In this document: positions 1 through 7,570 of the stretch, in pieces
How the letters are laid out: every line of letters starts with the position of its first letter
How positions within the stretch are numbered: position 1 is the stretch's first letter
NCBI GenBank assembly: GCA_018269075.1
Contig: JAFDVJ010000087.1
Span: 1-34,318 of the forward strand
DNA: 34,318 nt
From: Acidobacteriota bacterium
GTDB taxonomy: Bacteria > Acidobacteriota > Blastocatellia > Pyrinomonadales > Pyrinomonadaceae
Reading direction: 5' to 3'
Program-made: the position numbers and the translations under genes
The notes under the pieces: model-generated
Database searches by the model: none
What the model was told of the DNA's origin: nothing
The model's input: only the letters and a program-made list of their open reading frames with translations

Positions 1-31
1 ATATCTTTTTGGCGAAGGTATTGTAAAGAAA

Positions 32-62
32 AAAGGAAGCACGAAAAACTTGTGCTTCCTTT
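32..62 (-). terminator. Stem-loop terminator, minus-strand direction
   Basis: A perfect 11-bp stem (AAAGGAAGCAC at 32-42 with its complement at 52-62) encloses a 9-nt loop. Read on the minus strand it is followed by a T-rich tract (TTTTTTCTTT), so it would end transcripts arriving from the Rhs remnant to its right. On the plus strand no U-tract follows. Confidence 0.65.
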
Positions 63-69
63 CCCAAAC

Positions 70-124
70 AATCCGAAATCCGAAATCCGAAATCCGAAAT
101 CCAAATGGTCCGAAATCCGAAATC
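70..124. repeat. Heptanucleotide repeat (CCGAAAT)n
   Basis: Tandem copies of a 7-bp unit CCGAAAT, interrupted once near 102-109. The same unit recurs at seven other intergenic places in this window (8783, 9043, 16631, 18574, 18665, 19121, 32868), in either orientation. It lies just downstream of the 3' end of the minus-strand Rhs remnant. Confidence 0.85.
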
Positions 125-247
125 GCTATGGTTTCGTGACGACCGTGATGATGTCCGAATAGTGGCCGACCGGTTTGTTGCCTTTCAGATAGCGGGCGCG
201 GTAGCGACGGACTTCGGGGCGGTTGACGGCGGCCGGCGGCGTCGAAT

Positions 248-272
248 GGAGCGCCGGCATCCTGCCGGCCAA
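248..272 (+). repeat. REP-like palindrome (GGAGCGCCGGC type), copy 1
   Basis: GGAGCGCCGGCATCCTGCCG contains a perfect 7-bp stem (GCCGGCA 253-259, TGCCGGC 263-269) with a 3-nt loop. Related GGAGYGCYGG units occur at 395-420, inverted near 510-535, and inverted near 10625-10655. Confidence 0.5.
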
Positions 273-390
273 CGCCGCGCATGCGGCGTAACAACGATTC
301 ATTTCTCTTAATCTTCGGGGAAATGAAAGGCTGTTTGCGTTTTGTAATGTCGTACAGCGATTAGAAAAAACCTGTTTCGGCGGGCAGCGG

Positions 391-420
391 CGGACTGGAG
401 TGCCGGCCGTCCCGGCTGCC
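391..420 (+). repeat. REP-like palindrome, copy 2
   Basis: CGGACTGGAGTGCCGGCCGT followed by CCCGGCTGCC. It resembles, in reverse orientation, the unit at 510-535, which also starts GCGGACTGGAGYGC. The two copies face each other within the Rhs remnant, about 90 bp apart. Confidence 0.5.
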
Positions 421-504
421 AGCGCCGCGCCGGCGGTGTCGAACGTTTCGCTGGCTTTTAATATCGTCGACAGCGCGGCGTTGGTTCGCGCTGTCGCATT
501 CATT

Positions 505-535
505 GCAACCGGGACAACCAGCGCTCCAGTCCGCT
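505..535 (-). repeat. REP-like palindrome, copy 3 (inverted)
   Basis: On the minus strand this reads GCGGACTGGAGCGC, then TGGTTGTCCCGGTTGC. It is a diverged inverted copy of the unit at 391-420 and marks the point where the Rhs-like reading frame stops resembling Rhs. Confidence 0.45.
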
Positions 536-733
536 TTCGCGCTCTGAAATAAAGCCCCGTGAAATCGTCTTTTTCCCAGCCCGTGTATTGGTAACGAGTC
601 GTAAGATTATTGGTCGAATTGCCGAAACTATCGCAGCTTGCCGAACTCGAAAGACGGCCGCTCGCGTCCGTCAGGCCGATTGTCGAGCCGGGATGATCCT
701 GCAGGAAATAGTTCCGACCCTGACCGATTAACT

Positions 734-1075
734 TTATTTTAATTTATCCAGCGTTTCCCGGTCGCGCTCCTGCTGGCGGCGTTCGGATTCTTTTTTCTCG
801 TTCAGGCGGATTTCGCTCTCGGTCGGCGGTTTCGGGCGGGGCGGTTCGCTGCTGTGCATTCGGTAATTGTAAAGCAAAGCCGTGCTGAGCATCGCGACGG
901 CGATGCCGACGATCCGCGACGGCCGGTTGGTCGGCTTTCGCGGCTCTAAAACCGGCCCCGTCGCCGATTGCGGCGGCGCGTTTTCGGGCGAGCCGAGATT
1001 GACCCCGCAGCGGCGGCAGAGCCGGTCGGCATTCGAATTGATAAGACCGCAGCGGAAGCATTTGTTTCTGCTCAT
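734..1075 (-). CDS. Small zinc-ribbon membrane protein, function unknown
   Basis: The 113-residue product starts MSRNKCFRCG and has two CxxC knuckles (CFRC, CRRC) in the first 22 residues, a typical zinc-ribbon. A proline-rich linker follows, then one hydrophobic segment around residues 53-68 (IVGIAVAMLSTALLYNY) and a highly charged C-terminal tail rich in E, R and K (about residues 75-113) that could form a coiled coil. I chose the ATG at 1075 because it puts the zinc knuckles at the N-terminus, as in other proteins of this layout. A longer frame reaches 1180, but those residues look untranslated. No strong Shine-Dalgarno is visible. The gene is transcribed away from the sigma-factor gene and its 3' end abuts the Rhs remnant. 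Such proteins are usually annotated only as zinc-ribbon domain proteins, and I cannot assign a role. Confidence 0.7.
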   Translation of the reverse strand: MSRNKCFRCGLINSNADRLCRRCGVNLGSPENAPPQSATGPVLEPRKPTNRPSRIVGIAVAMLSTALLYNYRMHSSEPPRPKPPTESEIRLNEKKESERRQQERDRETLDKLK

Positions 1076-1491
1076 AAGGATTCGTGATCTGGAATTGATT
1101 GGGAAATAAGCGTTTGTCAGGGTATCGAGACTCCGGAAAGTCAAGTAAATATTGTTCCAAAAAAGAGCGGACGGTGTCAAGAATTTTCAGCCGGCGGCAA
1201 TTGGCGTTTTTCTCCGGGTTTGAGCGGCCCGGCCGGGCGTGATCGCTGTTTAGCGGCCTTCGGCGTTTTTCCGGGGAATCATTTATAAATTTCATTACCC
1301 GGCAATCGGATGTATTTAGCCGATTCAAACCGCTCGCGCGCGGTTTTTGGGGCTTGCATCGGATCGATCTTCGGCTATTATTTTACTTGGAACTTTTCTT
1401 TTTTACGGGTCGTAGAAACTTTTTGACAAGGCGTGGTGGTTTGAGCTTTGTTGCTTTTAGCTAAAGGGATTTGCTGGTTGGAGAAAGAGCG
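1076..1491. other. Divergent intergenic region before the sigma-factor gene
   Basis: This 416-bp gap separates the minus-strand zinc-ribbon gene from the plus-strand sigma-factor gene. I see no convincing gene: open frames here lack family resemblance or a ribosome binding site. The right end holds a T-rich stretch and a possible ECF-type promoter at 1389-1414, plus a TTGACA at 1423-1428 without an obvious -10 partner. Confidence 0.6.
1389..1414 (+). promoter_or_regulatory. Candidate ECF-type promoter of the sigma-factor gene
   Basis: GGAAC at 1389-1393, then 17 bp, then CGTA at 1411-1414. This resembles the GGAAC/TGAAAC plus CGTA or GTC elements used by many extracytoplasmic sigma factors, which often drive their own genes. 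It lies about 80 bp upstream of the start codon. Single occurrence; assignment by resemblance only. Confidence 0.35.
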
Positions 1492-2085
1492 TTGGAAGCA
1501 TTAAAAGCAGCTTCGGAAAATAATGGGGCCGAACTCGTCAGGCGCTGCCGCGCCGGCGACGGGGCCGCGTGGGAAGAGATCGTGTCGCTGTATTCGCGGC
1601 GGATTTTCAATCTCGCCTATCGTTTCACGTCGAGCGTCGAGGCGGCCGAAGACCTGACGCAGGAAGTCTTTATCAGGATTTACCGGACGCTCGAACAGTA
1701 TGACGCGAAACAGGGCGATCTCGCGAACTGGCTGATGCGGCTGGCGCGCAACCTGATCATCGACGATTACCGCCACCGGCAGCGCAACCCGCAGGATTCG
1801 ATGGCCGACGATGTCGAGGATCACACGTTTCACCTGCGGTCGGTCGGCGGCTCGGCGCAGAAGGAGATCGAGCGGAAGGAGCTCGCCGCGCAGGTCCAGG
1901 AAGGCATCGACAAGCTGCCGACCGATCTGCGGACCTGCGTGATCCTGCGCGACATCGAGGAGCTCAGCTATCAGGAGATCGTCGATGTTTTGAAAATCCC
2001 CGAGGGCACGGTCAAATCGCGGATCAACCGCGGCCGGATCGAGCTCGCGAAGATCCTGCGGCGGATGCGCGTGGTGACGATTTGA
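1492..2085 (+). CDS. RNA polymerase sigma factor, ECF subfamily (RpoE/SigW-like)
   Basis: This product directs RNA polymerase to stress or envelope-response promoters. Region 2 is clear (AAWEEIVSLYSRRIFNLAYR, then DLTQEVFIRIYRTLEQYD and NWLMRLARNLIIDDYRHR). Region 4 ends the protein (LPTDLRTCVILRDIEELSYQ, then EGTVKSRINRGRIELAK, a helix-turn-helix). Length about 197 residues, normal for the group, with no extra C-terminal domain. Two TTG starts are possible. The one at 1492 has GGAG at 1480-1483 with 8-nt spacing; the one at 1471 has only a GGGA placed too close. I prefer 1492. The gene is followed after 127 bp by a zinc-finger anti-sigma-like gene, the usual partner arrangement, and an ECF-like promoter precedes it, which suggests autoregulation. 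The inducing signal is unknown. Confidence 0.93.
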   Translation: MEALKAASENNGAELVRRCRAGDGAAWEEIVSLYSRRIFNLAYRFTSSVEAAEDLTQEVFIRIYRTLEQYDAKQGDLANWLMRLARNLIIDDYRHRQRNPQDSMADDVEDHTFHLRSVGGSAQKEIERKELAAQVQEGIDKLPTDLRTCVILRDIEELSYQEIVDVLKIPEGTVKSRINRGRIELAKILRRMRVVTI

Positions 2086-2212
2086 GGCGTTTTTTGGAGG
2101 AATTTTGTCCGAATGGAACAAAGGGCGGGAAGATAAGGCAAAAAGTTATGAATATTAACGCCATAGTAGAGAAGGATTTTGAAAAGTTTTGATTCAGGGG
2201 TTTTAAGTTTTT

Positions 2213-2998
2213 ATGAATTACACGGACGAAAGAATTATCGACTGCGCGGAGTTTGAGGAACGGCTGACGGATTATCTCGACGGCACGCTCGAACGTCCCC
2301 TGCACAAGGCGGTGGCGGCGCACGCGCTGCGCTGCCCGCTGTGCCACTCGCTGCTCAACGAAGTCCGGGATGCGCTCGAAGCCTGTCACGAGATCAGCGC
2401 GCCGAAACATTCGATGACGCATCTCGAAGCGCGGATTCTTTCAATGACGATGCCGGAAACGGCGATGACCTGCGAACAGTTCGAAGAACATCTGACCGAT
2501 TATCTCGACGGTTTTCTGCCGGCGACGCTTTTCCACCGCTGGGAGCGCCACGCCGTTTTGTGCGATCAATGCACGGATCTGCCGGGCGCGGTCGTCCGCT
2601 CGATCGCGGCCTGCTACACCTATAAGACCGACGAGCTGATGGTGCCGGCCGGTCTTCACGAACGAATTCTGCAGGCGACGATCGGCACGACCGAAGCCAA
2701 AACCGTCAAAGCGTCGTGGACGGCGCAGCTCACGGAATGGGTGCGGAGTCTGAGCTTCCCGATCGCCGTCCCGCAGTTCGCATCGGTCGTGATGATGCTG
2801 GTCTTCGCGGCCTTTATCTTCAGCCAGACGGTTTCGGCCGGCGGCCCGGAAAAGATCGTCGAGCTCGCCGAGCAGACCTACCAGCAAAGCGCCGACGTCG
2901 TTTTGGGAAAGGAAAAGAACGGGACATCGAACCAGGGCAGTCCGAACCAGCAGCCGGTTCAGGGAACCTACGTCAATCAAAAAGAGGAAAGTAAATAA
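2213..2998 (+). CDS. Anti-sigma factor with two zinc-finger (ZAS/zf-HC2) domains and one membrane helix
   Basis: Likely holds the upstream ECF sigma factor inactive at the membrane. Two copies of the anti-sigma zinc-finger pattern occur. The first has C11 and YLDG, then H37-x3-C41-x2-C44 (HALRCPLC). The second has C87 and YLDG, then H113-x3-C117-x2-C120 (HAVLCDQC). A membrane segment lies at about residues 189-206 (FASVVMMLVFAAFIFSQTV), with a short polar tail outside. Most ZAS anti-sigmas carry one finger, so the tandem duplication is unusual. A GGGG-containing purine stretch lies about 15 nt before the ATG; the site is mediocre. The stop codon overlaps the next start (TAATG at 2996-3000), so the two genes are translationally coupled. 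The role is inferred from domains and gene order; the sigma partner is not proven. Confidence 0.85.
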   Translation: MNYTDERIIDCAEFEERLTDYLDGTLERPLHKAVAAHALRCPLCHSLLNEVRDALEACHEISAPKHSMTHLEARILSMTMPETAMTCEQFEEHLTDYLDGFLPATLFHRWERHAVLCDQCTDLPGAVVRSIAACYTYKTDELMVPAGLHERILQATIGTTEAKTVKASWTAQLTEWVRSLSFPIAVPQFASVVMMLVFAAFIFSQTVSAGGPEKIVELAEQTYQQSADVVLGKEKNGTSNQGSPNQQPVQGTYVNQKEESK

Positions 2999-3768
2999 TG
3001 AATTGTGCTTATCACAGCCACAATGGGGCGACGGTCAGCTGTAACGGCTGCGGAAAGCCGCTGTGCCCGGCCTGCGATCACCGCATAAAAGGATTTCCCT
3101 ACTGCCAGGACTGCATCGTGCTCGGCGTCGATCTGCTCCGCAATCATTATCAATCGTCGGGTTCCTCGCAGCTCAAGGCCCAGACCTCGCCGTTCGCGGC
3201 GCTGATCCTGTCGTTCATCTGTCCCGGACTCGGGGCCGCCTACAACGGCCAGACGCACAAAGCGCTGATTCATTTCGCGATCTCGGTCGGCCTTTTCCAG
3301 ATGGCGATCAACCTCCATATGCCGCTGCTCGCCTTCGCGGTGCTCGGGATGTGGCTTTATTCGGCCGTCGACGCGTGGAAGACGGCCCGGCTGATCCGCT
3401 CGGGCGCGAAACCCGATCTCGCCGAAGATCTGCTGGTCCAGAGATTTTCGGGCAATCCGAAGCTCTGGGGCATCCTGCTGACGATTCTCGGCGGAACGTT
3501 TCTGCTGAGAATGCTGCTCGGCGACCGCTTCTCGAACCTGATGGGCGTGCTGCTGCCGTTCTTCCTGATCGGCCTCGGGCTCTACATTCTGCGAAATTAT
3601 ATTTTCAAGCCGAAAGCGGCGGCCGGAGATTTCGACGATTTTTCGCGCCGGCCGGGCGCGCCGAGCTTTATCAGCGCGATGAGCGACGCGCAGTATCGAA
3701 GCGAAAACCGCGACGCGGACAACGAGTTTCCGACCCGCGTCCGGGCGAAGAGTTGGAAAAACCGCTAG
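2998..3768 (+). CDS. B-box zinc-finger, multi-pass membrane protein
   Basis: The N-terminal ~40 residues form a cysteine/histidine-rich B-box-like finger (C3, H6, C15, C18, C23, C26, C36, C39). After a linker come hydrophobic helices. The first carries a PGLGAAYNGQTHKALIHF motif like that of TM2/DUF5683-type membrane domains (about residues 70-120), and a second pair spans about 155-200. The last ~55 residues are polar, D/R-rich and probably cytoplasmic. A GAGG site at 2984-2987 lies within the end of the preceding gene, and the start overlaps that gene's stop, so it belongs to the sigma/anti-sigma operon. Proteins of this layout are common in Acidobacteriota but uncharacterised. Context suggests an envelope-stress component, which is inference. 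Confidence 0.8.
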   Translation: MNCAYHSHNGATVSCNGCGKPLCPACDHRIKGFPYCQDCIVLGVDLLRNHYQSSGSSQLKAQTSPFAALILSFICPGLGAAYNGQTHKALIHFAISVGLFQMAINLHMPLLAFAVLGMWLYSAVDAWKTARLIRSGAKPDLAEDLLVQRFSGNPKLWGILLTILGGTFLLRMLLGDRFSNLMGVLLPFFLIGLGLYILRNYIFKPKAAAGDFDDFSRRPGAPSFISAMSDAQYRSENRDADNEFPTRVRAKSWKNR

Positions 3769-3861
3769 GTTGCGGTTATTATGGAATAGGGACGGTTTTA
3801 GTCATTTCTAAAAAACGAACTGTCCTGTGGTCGATTCGGAAGTTTTGAAGGAGTTTATCAT

Positions 3862-4077
3862 ATGCCGTTTGCATTAAAGGCCGCCGCAGGAATTGGTGGA
3901 AGTTTGTTAGCCATTATCGCTTTAGTGATCGCCGTCCTGAAAGGAGTTTTAGCGCTGATCGCGTTTATTACGACGGCCATCAAGATCTTGATCGTCTTGC
4001 TTTTCATCGTCGTGTTCGTCGGAATCGCGATCGCGATTTTCCGGACCTGGAAGTCGAACCGGCATCCGAAAGAGTAA
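3862..4077 (+). CDS. Small hydrophobic membrane protein (71 aa)
   Basis: The protein is almost entirely hydrophobic. Two membrane helices are separated by a short loop (about residues 8-30 and 34-60, the latter IKILIVLLFIVVFVGIAIAI), with a basic C-terminal tail (RTWKSNRHPKE) that should face the cytoplasm. A strong GAAGGAG site at 3847-3853 precedes the ATG. It follows the B-box gene by 93 bp on the same strand and may be its last operon member. No recognisable family. It could be a membrane-stress or scaffold peptide, but the sequence does not say. Confidence 0.7.
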   Translation: MPFALKAAAGIGGSLLAIIALVIAVLKGVLALIAFITTAIKILIVLLFIVVFVGIAIAIFRTWKSNRHPKE

Positions 4078-4350
4078 GCTAAATTTTGAAATCAAAGGAT
4101 TTGAAACAGCGCGGTCGCGTTTATCGCCGCTTTCGGCTTGATTTACGCGGCCGCCTGTGCTAATTTCTAACTTCCGTTACTATAACAGAAACACAGATTT
4201 ACTAATTTAACCCCTTAAAAAGAGTTTTCATATACAAAAAACTCTCAAACAGGATTCGCGTTAGTCGCTCGCGGCTATTCTTGCGTGATTCCGTGTGCTG
4301 AAAAGCTGGATTTTCGGCGCGTAATCATAAAAAGGAGCTTTCAAAGCGTA

Positions 4351-5178
4351 ATGCAAAAAAACAAAAATAGTTACAGGTTTTTATTATCGCATTCTACAAA
4401 ATCAACAATCTATATCAGAAGATTTGAAGTTTCCAAGAAACTTCTTCATTCGAGTATCGCAGTTTTCATACTTTCCTTCGGTATAATTTCACTCGGCGTC
4501 GCGGGTCTCGTCAAGAACAACGTTTTGGCCAAGACCGACAATCTCGCCGCGACCGAGACCGCCGCCATCGTTTCATCGACCACGCAGACGATTTCCGAAC
4601 CGAAAACCATCGATTACAGCCGTCCGGCACAGACCGAAAACTTCGCCGCGAACAGCGGCGGCCCGGTCCTCGACGTCCAGTCGACCGAGGAAGAGGCCGC
4701 CGAAAGCGAAAACGGCGACATCGCGGATCAGATCCGCGCGATCCAGTCGAAGGCGAACCCCGAGTTTCTGCCGACGATGTGGGCGCACCTCGGCAAGATC
4801 AACAACGAGTTCGGCTTTCGCCGCAACCCGTTCGGCGGCCGCAGCTATGAGTTTCATCCCGGAATGGACATCGACGGCGAAAAGGGCGACACGGTCATCG
4901 CGCCGGCCAACGGCACGGTCATCAAGGCCGGCTGGACGGGCGGCTACGGCAATATGATCGAGATCGATCACGGCAACGGCATCTCGACGCGCTACGGTCA
5001 TCTTTCGAAGATCGAAGTCCAGGTCGGCGATTCGATCCAGCGCGGTCAGTTGATCGGGCTGATCGGCTCGACCGGCCGCTCGACCGGCCCGCACCTTCAC
5101 TACGAGCTGCGGCTGAACGAAAAATCGATCAACCCGCGCTTCCTCCTCCCGCAGGAACCGGCCGATCTCAAGCAGTAA
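4351..5178 (+). CDS. Membrane-anchored M23 (LytM-type) peptidase
   Basis: Probable peptidoglycan endopeptidase or amidase activator acting outside the inner membrane. A short cytoplasmic N-terminus is followed by one membrane helix (about residues 37-56, VFILSFGIISLGVAGLV), a low-complexity acidic linker (to about 140), then an M23 domain. The domain has GFRRNPFGG, the zinc ligands H169 and D173 in HPGMD, the IAPANGTVIKAGW strand, and H248/H250 in GPHLHYE, so all ligands of an active enzyme are present. The ATG at 4351 has AAAGGAG 13 nt upstream; an in-frame extension to 4285 lacks a better site. A strong terminator follows directly (5213-5244). It is not obviously in an operon with either neighbour. 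The exact cell-wall bond cut cannot be read from sequence. Confidence 0.9.
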   Translation: MQKNKNSYRFLLSHSTKSTIYIRRFEVSKKLLHSSIAVFILSFGIISLGVAGLVKNNVLAKTDNLAATETAAIVSSTTQTISEPKTIDYSRPAQTENFAANSGGPVLDVQSTEEEAAESENGDIADQIRAIQSKANPEFLPTMWAHLGKINNEFGFRRNPFGGRSYEFHPGMDIDGEKGDTVIAPANGTVIKAGWTGGYGNMIEIDHGNGISTRYGHLSKIEVQVGDSIQRGQLIGLIGSTGRSTGPHLHYELRLNEKSINPRFLLPQEPADLKQ

Positions 5179-5212
5179 TCGGACAAAAAATAAGGTTAAA
5201 TTATCAACTTAT

Positions 5213-5244
5213 AAAGCGAGCCATCCAGCGGCTCGCTTTTTTTT
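5213..5244 (+). terminator. Rho-independent terminator of the M23 peptidase gene
   Basis: Perfect 10-bp stem (AAAGCGAGCC 5213-5222, GGCTCGCTTT 5230-5239) with a 7-nt loop, running into eight or more T residues. It begins 35 bp after the stop codon. Confidence 0.92.
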
Positions 5245-5330
5245 CAATTTTTTCATATCCTTGCGATAGAAACTTTTCCGAAATTTCATCCGCTATGTTT
5301 TACACATTTATCAAAAAAGGAAATCAAAAA

Positions 5331-7511
5331 ATGCGTTCAAGAATCAATTTAATAACATCGACCGTTTTGACGATCGCCGTCGTGCTGTCGTCGTTTTCTT
5401 TTGTCGCGGCATTTCCCGACGAGGGAATGTACGTTCCCGAACAAATCGCCAAGCTTCCGTTAAAACAAAAAGGCCTGAAAATCAGCCCGCTCGACATCTA
5501 CAATCCGAAGGGCGGCGGCATCTCCAACGCGATCATCAGCCTGAGCATCGGCTGCACGGCCGAGTTCGTCTCGCCGCAGGGTTTGATCCTGACCAATCAC
5601 CACTGCGGGTTCGACGCGCTCGTCGCCGCTTCGACCGCCGATAAGGATTACGGCAAGGACGGCTACAAGGCCGATTCGATGGCGCAGGAGCTGCCGGCCA
5701 AGGGCTACAGCCTGACGCTCACGCAGCGCATCGAGGACGTCACCGCGAAGATCACCAAAGGCACCGAAAAACTGTCGGGCGACGAGCTCGCACAGGCGCT
5801 CAAGGCCAACGTCGACAAGCTGCAGGAAGCCGAACAGGCCAAAGCGCCGGAAGGCACGACGATCCGCATCCAGGCGCTGAACAACGGTTTCTTTTATTAT
5901 CTTTACGAGACCTCGCAGATCAAGGACATCCGCGTCGTCTACGCGCCGCCGCAGATGATCGGCTTTTACGGCGGCGACCCGGACAACTTCGAATGGACGC
6001 GCCACACGGGCGACTTCACGTTTCTGCGCGCCTACGTCGGCGCGGACGGCAAACCCGCCGAATATTCGCCGAACAACGTGCCCTACAAGCCGAAAAAATT
6101 CCTGACCGTCTCGCTCAACGGCATCAAGGAAAACGACTTCGTGTTCGTGATGGGCTTTCCGGGCGGCACGACGCGCTATCGCGAAAGCCAGTTCGTCCAG
6201 TATTCGCAGGACGTCAACTTCCCGTTCCTCGCCGGGCTGCTGACCGCGTGGGGCGACGCGCTCCGGATGGTCGGGGCCGAGGATGAATCGAAACGCGTCG
6301 CGCTCCAGGGCGAGGTCGCCAATCTCGACAACAGCCGCAAGGCCTACGAGGGCGCGGTCGTTTCGCTCAAACGCTCGGACTTCGTCGATCAGCGCCGCGC
6401 CGAAGAGGCGAAATTCGCGGCGTGGGTCAACCAGAACGCGCAGCGCAAGGCGAAATACGGCGACGTGCTCGCGAATCTCGACAGCCTTTCGAAAGACTAC
6501 TACGCCGTCGGCGCGCGCGACCGCCTGCTCCGGACCTTCCCGATTCCGGGAGCGGCGCCGGTTTACAAACAGATTCTCGACGCCGTGACGGCCGTCCGCG
6601 CGGGCAGAAAGCTCGACGACAAGAAACGCGCCGAGATCGACGCCGCCTACAAGGAACGCGAGCCGCTGCTCGAATTCCAGATGATCAAATACTTCCTCAA
6701 GGCCGCGGCCGACCTGCCGAACAACCAGAAATTCCAGGCCGCCGAGAATCTTTTCGGCCGCTATCAGGGCAAGGCCCGCCGCGACGCCGAGGAAAAATTC
6801 GCGCGCTCGATCGCCTACGACAAGGACTTCAATTCGGCCGAGGACATCTACAAGCTCTACGACAAATCGTTTAACGATCTGAAGGACAAATATCCGGACA
6901 TCGTCGCGCTCGCGGCCGCGCAGGCCGACGAACGCGCCGCCTTCGGAGGCCGTTTCGCCAAATTCAACGCCGGCATCGACCACAACCGCCTGCTCTACCA
7001 GCAGGGGATGGCCGAGATGAAGAAGCTCGTGATGTACCCGGACGCGAATTTCACGATGCGCTTTACCTACGGCAGCGTCAAGGGCTACAAACCGCGCGAG
7101 GCCGTCACCTACTCGCCGTTCACGACCCTCAAGGGCGTGATCGAAAAGGACACCGGCGTCTTCCCGTTCGACGTTCCCGCGAAACTCAAGCAGCTGCAGA
7201 AGAATAAGGACTTCGGCCGCTACGGCGTCGGCGATTCGGTGCCGGTCAACTTTATGGCGACGACCGACATCATCGGCGGCAACTCCGGCAGCCCGATTAT
7301 GAACGGCAACGGCGAGCAGGTCGGGATCGTCTTCGACGGCAACTTCGAGGGACTCGGCAACGACATCTTCTTCGACGGCGACTACAACCGGACGATCGCG
7401 GTCGACATCCGCTACGTCCTCTTCGTCACCGACAAATTCGCCAACGCCGGCTGGATTCTCAAAGAAATGAATCTCAAGCAGGGCGCGGCGAAGGCGGCCG
7501 GAGTGAAGTAG
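5331..7511 (+). CDS. Secreted S46-family dipeptidyl-peptidase (DPP7-like)
   Basis: Serine exopeptidase releasing dipeptides from peptide N-termini outside the cytoplasm. Residues 1-26 form a signal peptide ending SFVAA before FPDEGMY. The chymotrypsin-type triad is visible: His91 in TNHHCGFD, Asp228 in TRHTGDF, Ser652 in GGNSGSP. Between them lies the long helical insert characteristic of S46 (about residues 290-560). Eighteen residues after the catalytic Ser, the position that is Arg in Asp/Glu-specific DPP11 is Gly here (VFDGNFEG), as in DPP7. This suggests preference for hydrophobic rather than acidic P1 residues. Length (726 aa) fits the family. The ATG at 5331 has AAAAGG about 10 nt upstream; an earlier in-frame ATG at 5295 would spoil the signal peptide. 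Single gene with a hairpin just past the stop. Confidence 0.93.
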   Translation: MRSRINLITSTVLTIAVVLSSFSFVAAFPDEGMYVPEQIAKLPLKQKGLKISPLDIYNPKGGGISNAIISLSIGCTAEFVSPQGLILTNHHCGFDALVAASTADKDYGKDGYKADSMAQELPAKGYSLTLTQRIEDVTAKITKGTEKLSGDELAQALKANVDKLQEAEQAKAPEGTTIRIQALNNGFFYYLYETSQIKDIRVVYAPPQMIGFYGGDPDNFEWTRHTGDFTFLRAYVGADGKPAEYSPNNVPYKPKKFLTVSLNGIKENDFVFVMGFPGGTTRYRESQFVQYSQDVNFPFLAGLLTAWGDALRMVGAEDESKRVALQGEVANLDNSRKAYEGAVVSLKRSDFVDQRRAEEAKFAAWVNQNAQRKAKYGDVLANLDSLSKDYYAVGARDRLLRTFPIPGAAPVYKQILDAVTAVRAGRKLDDKKRAEIDAAYKEREPLLEFQMIKYFLKAAADLPNNQKFQAAENLFGRYQGKARRDAEEKFARSIAYDKDFNSAEDIYKLYDKSFNDLKDKYPDIVALAAAQADERAAFGGRFAKFNAGIDHNRLLYQQGMAEMKKLVMYPDANFTMRFTYGSVKGYKPREAVTYSPFTTLKGVIEKDTGVFPFDVPAKLKQLQKNKDFGRYGVGDSVPVNFMATTDIIGGNSGSPIMNGNGEQVGIVFDGNFEGLGNDIFFDGDYNRTIAVDIRYVLFVTDKFANAGWILKEMNLKQGAAKAAGVK

Positions 7512-7515
7512 TTAC

Positions 7516-7544
7516 GAGAAGAGGAGAAGAGGAGAAGAGGAGAT
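7516..7544. repeat. Purine octamer repeat, left arm of an inverted pair
   Basis: About 3.5 tandem copies of GAGAAGAG. The reverse complement of the same array stands at 7951-7987, on the far side of the four-helix-bundle gene, so the gene sits between two long inverted repeats. Confidence 0.8.
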
Positions 7545-7570
7545 AAAATGGTTTATCTCCTCATTTCTTT
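7537..7570. terminator. Hairpin between convergent genes, possible terminator
   Basis: Perfect 11-bp stem (GAGGAGATAAA 7537-7547 and its complement 7552-7562) with loop ATGG, followed on the plus strand by ATTTCTTTT. It sits 26 bp after the S46 stop codon and overlaps the end of the minus-strand four-helix-bundle gene, so it could serve both directions. Confidence 0.55.

Larger units (their letters stand above)
126..743 (-). pseudogene. Remnant of an Rhs/YD-repeat protein, 3' part only
   Basis: Read on the minus strand, the frame between stops at 744-746 and 126 has no proper start. It begins with a clear Rhs-associated core segment: a GQGRNYFLQDHPGSTIGLTD stretch, then SFGNSTNN and RYQYTGWEKDDFTGLYFRAR. 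In intact Rhs proteins this core is preceded by many YD repeats and followed by a variable toxin or C-terminal region. Here everything upstream is missing, because the zinc-ribbon gene ends at 734. After about position 540 the match stops and the frame runs through REP-like repeats, so the residues after RAR are not native Rhs sequence. The last part (RARYLKGNKPVGHYSDIITVV, near 126-200) looks like a beta-strand domain end and may derive from another protein. I call it a decayed gene fragment. The Rhs identity of 540-731 is fairly sure; that the rest was ever translated is not. Confidence 0.6.

Noticed and set aside
744..1328. 194-codon minus-strand frame overlapping the zinc-ribbon gene
   Set aside because: The overlapping zinc-ribbon frame has paired CxxC knuckles and a membrane helix; this frame has none.
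2148..2192. 14-codon leader peptide (MNINAIVEKDFEKF) before the anti-sigma gene
   Set aside because: A weak purine site exists, but no regulatory hairpin or conserved residues support it; too short to call.
4221..4245. AT-rich hairpin AGAGTTTT/AAAACTCT as terminator of the small membrane-protein gene
   Set aside because: Weak stem with no T-tract and 140 bp past the stop codon; could be chance in AT-rich DNA.
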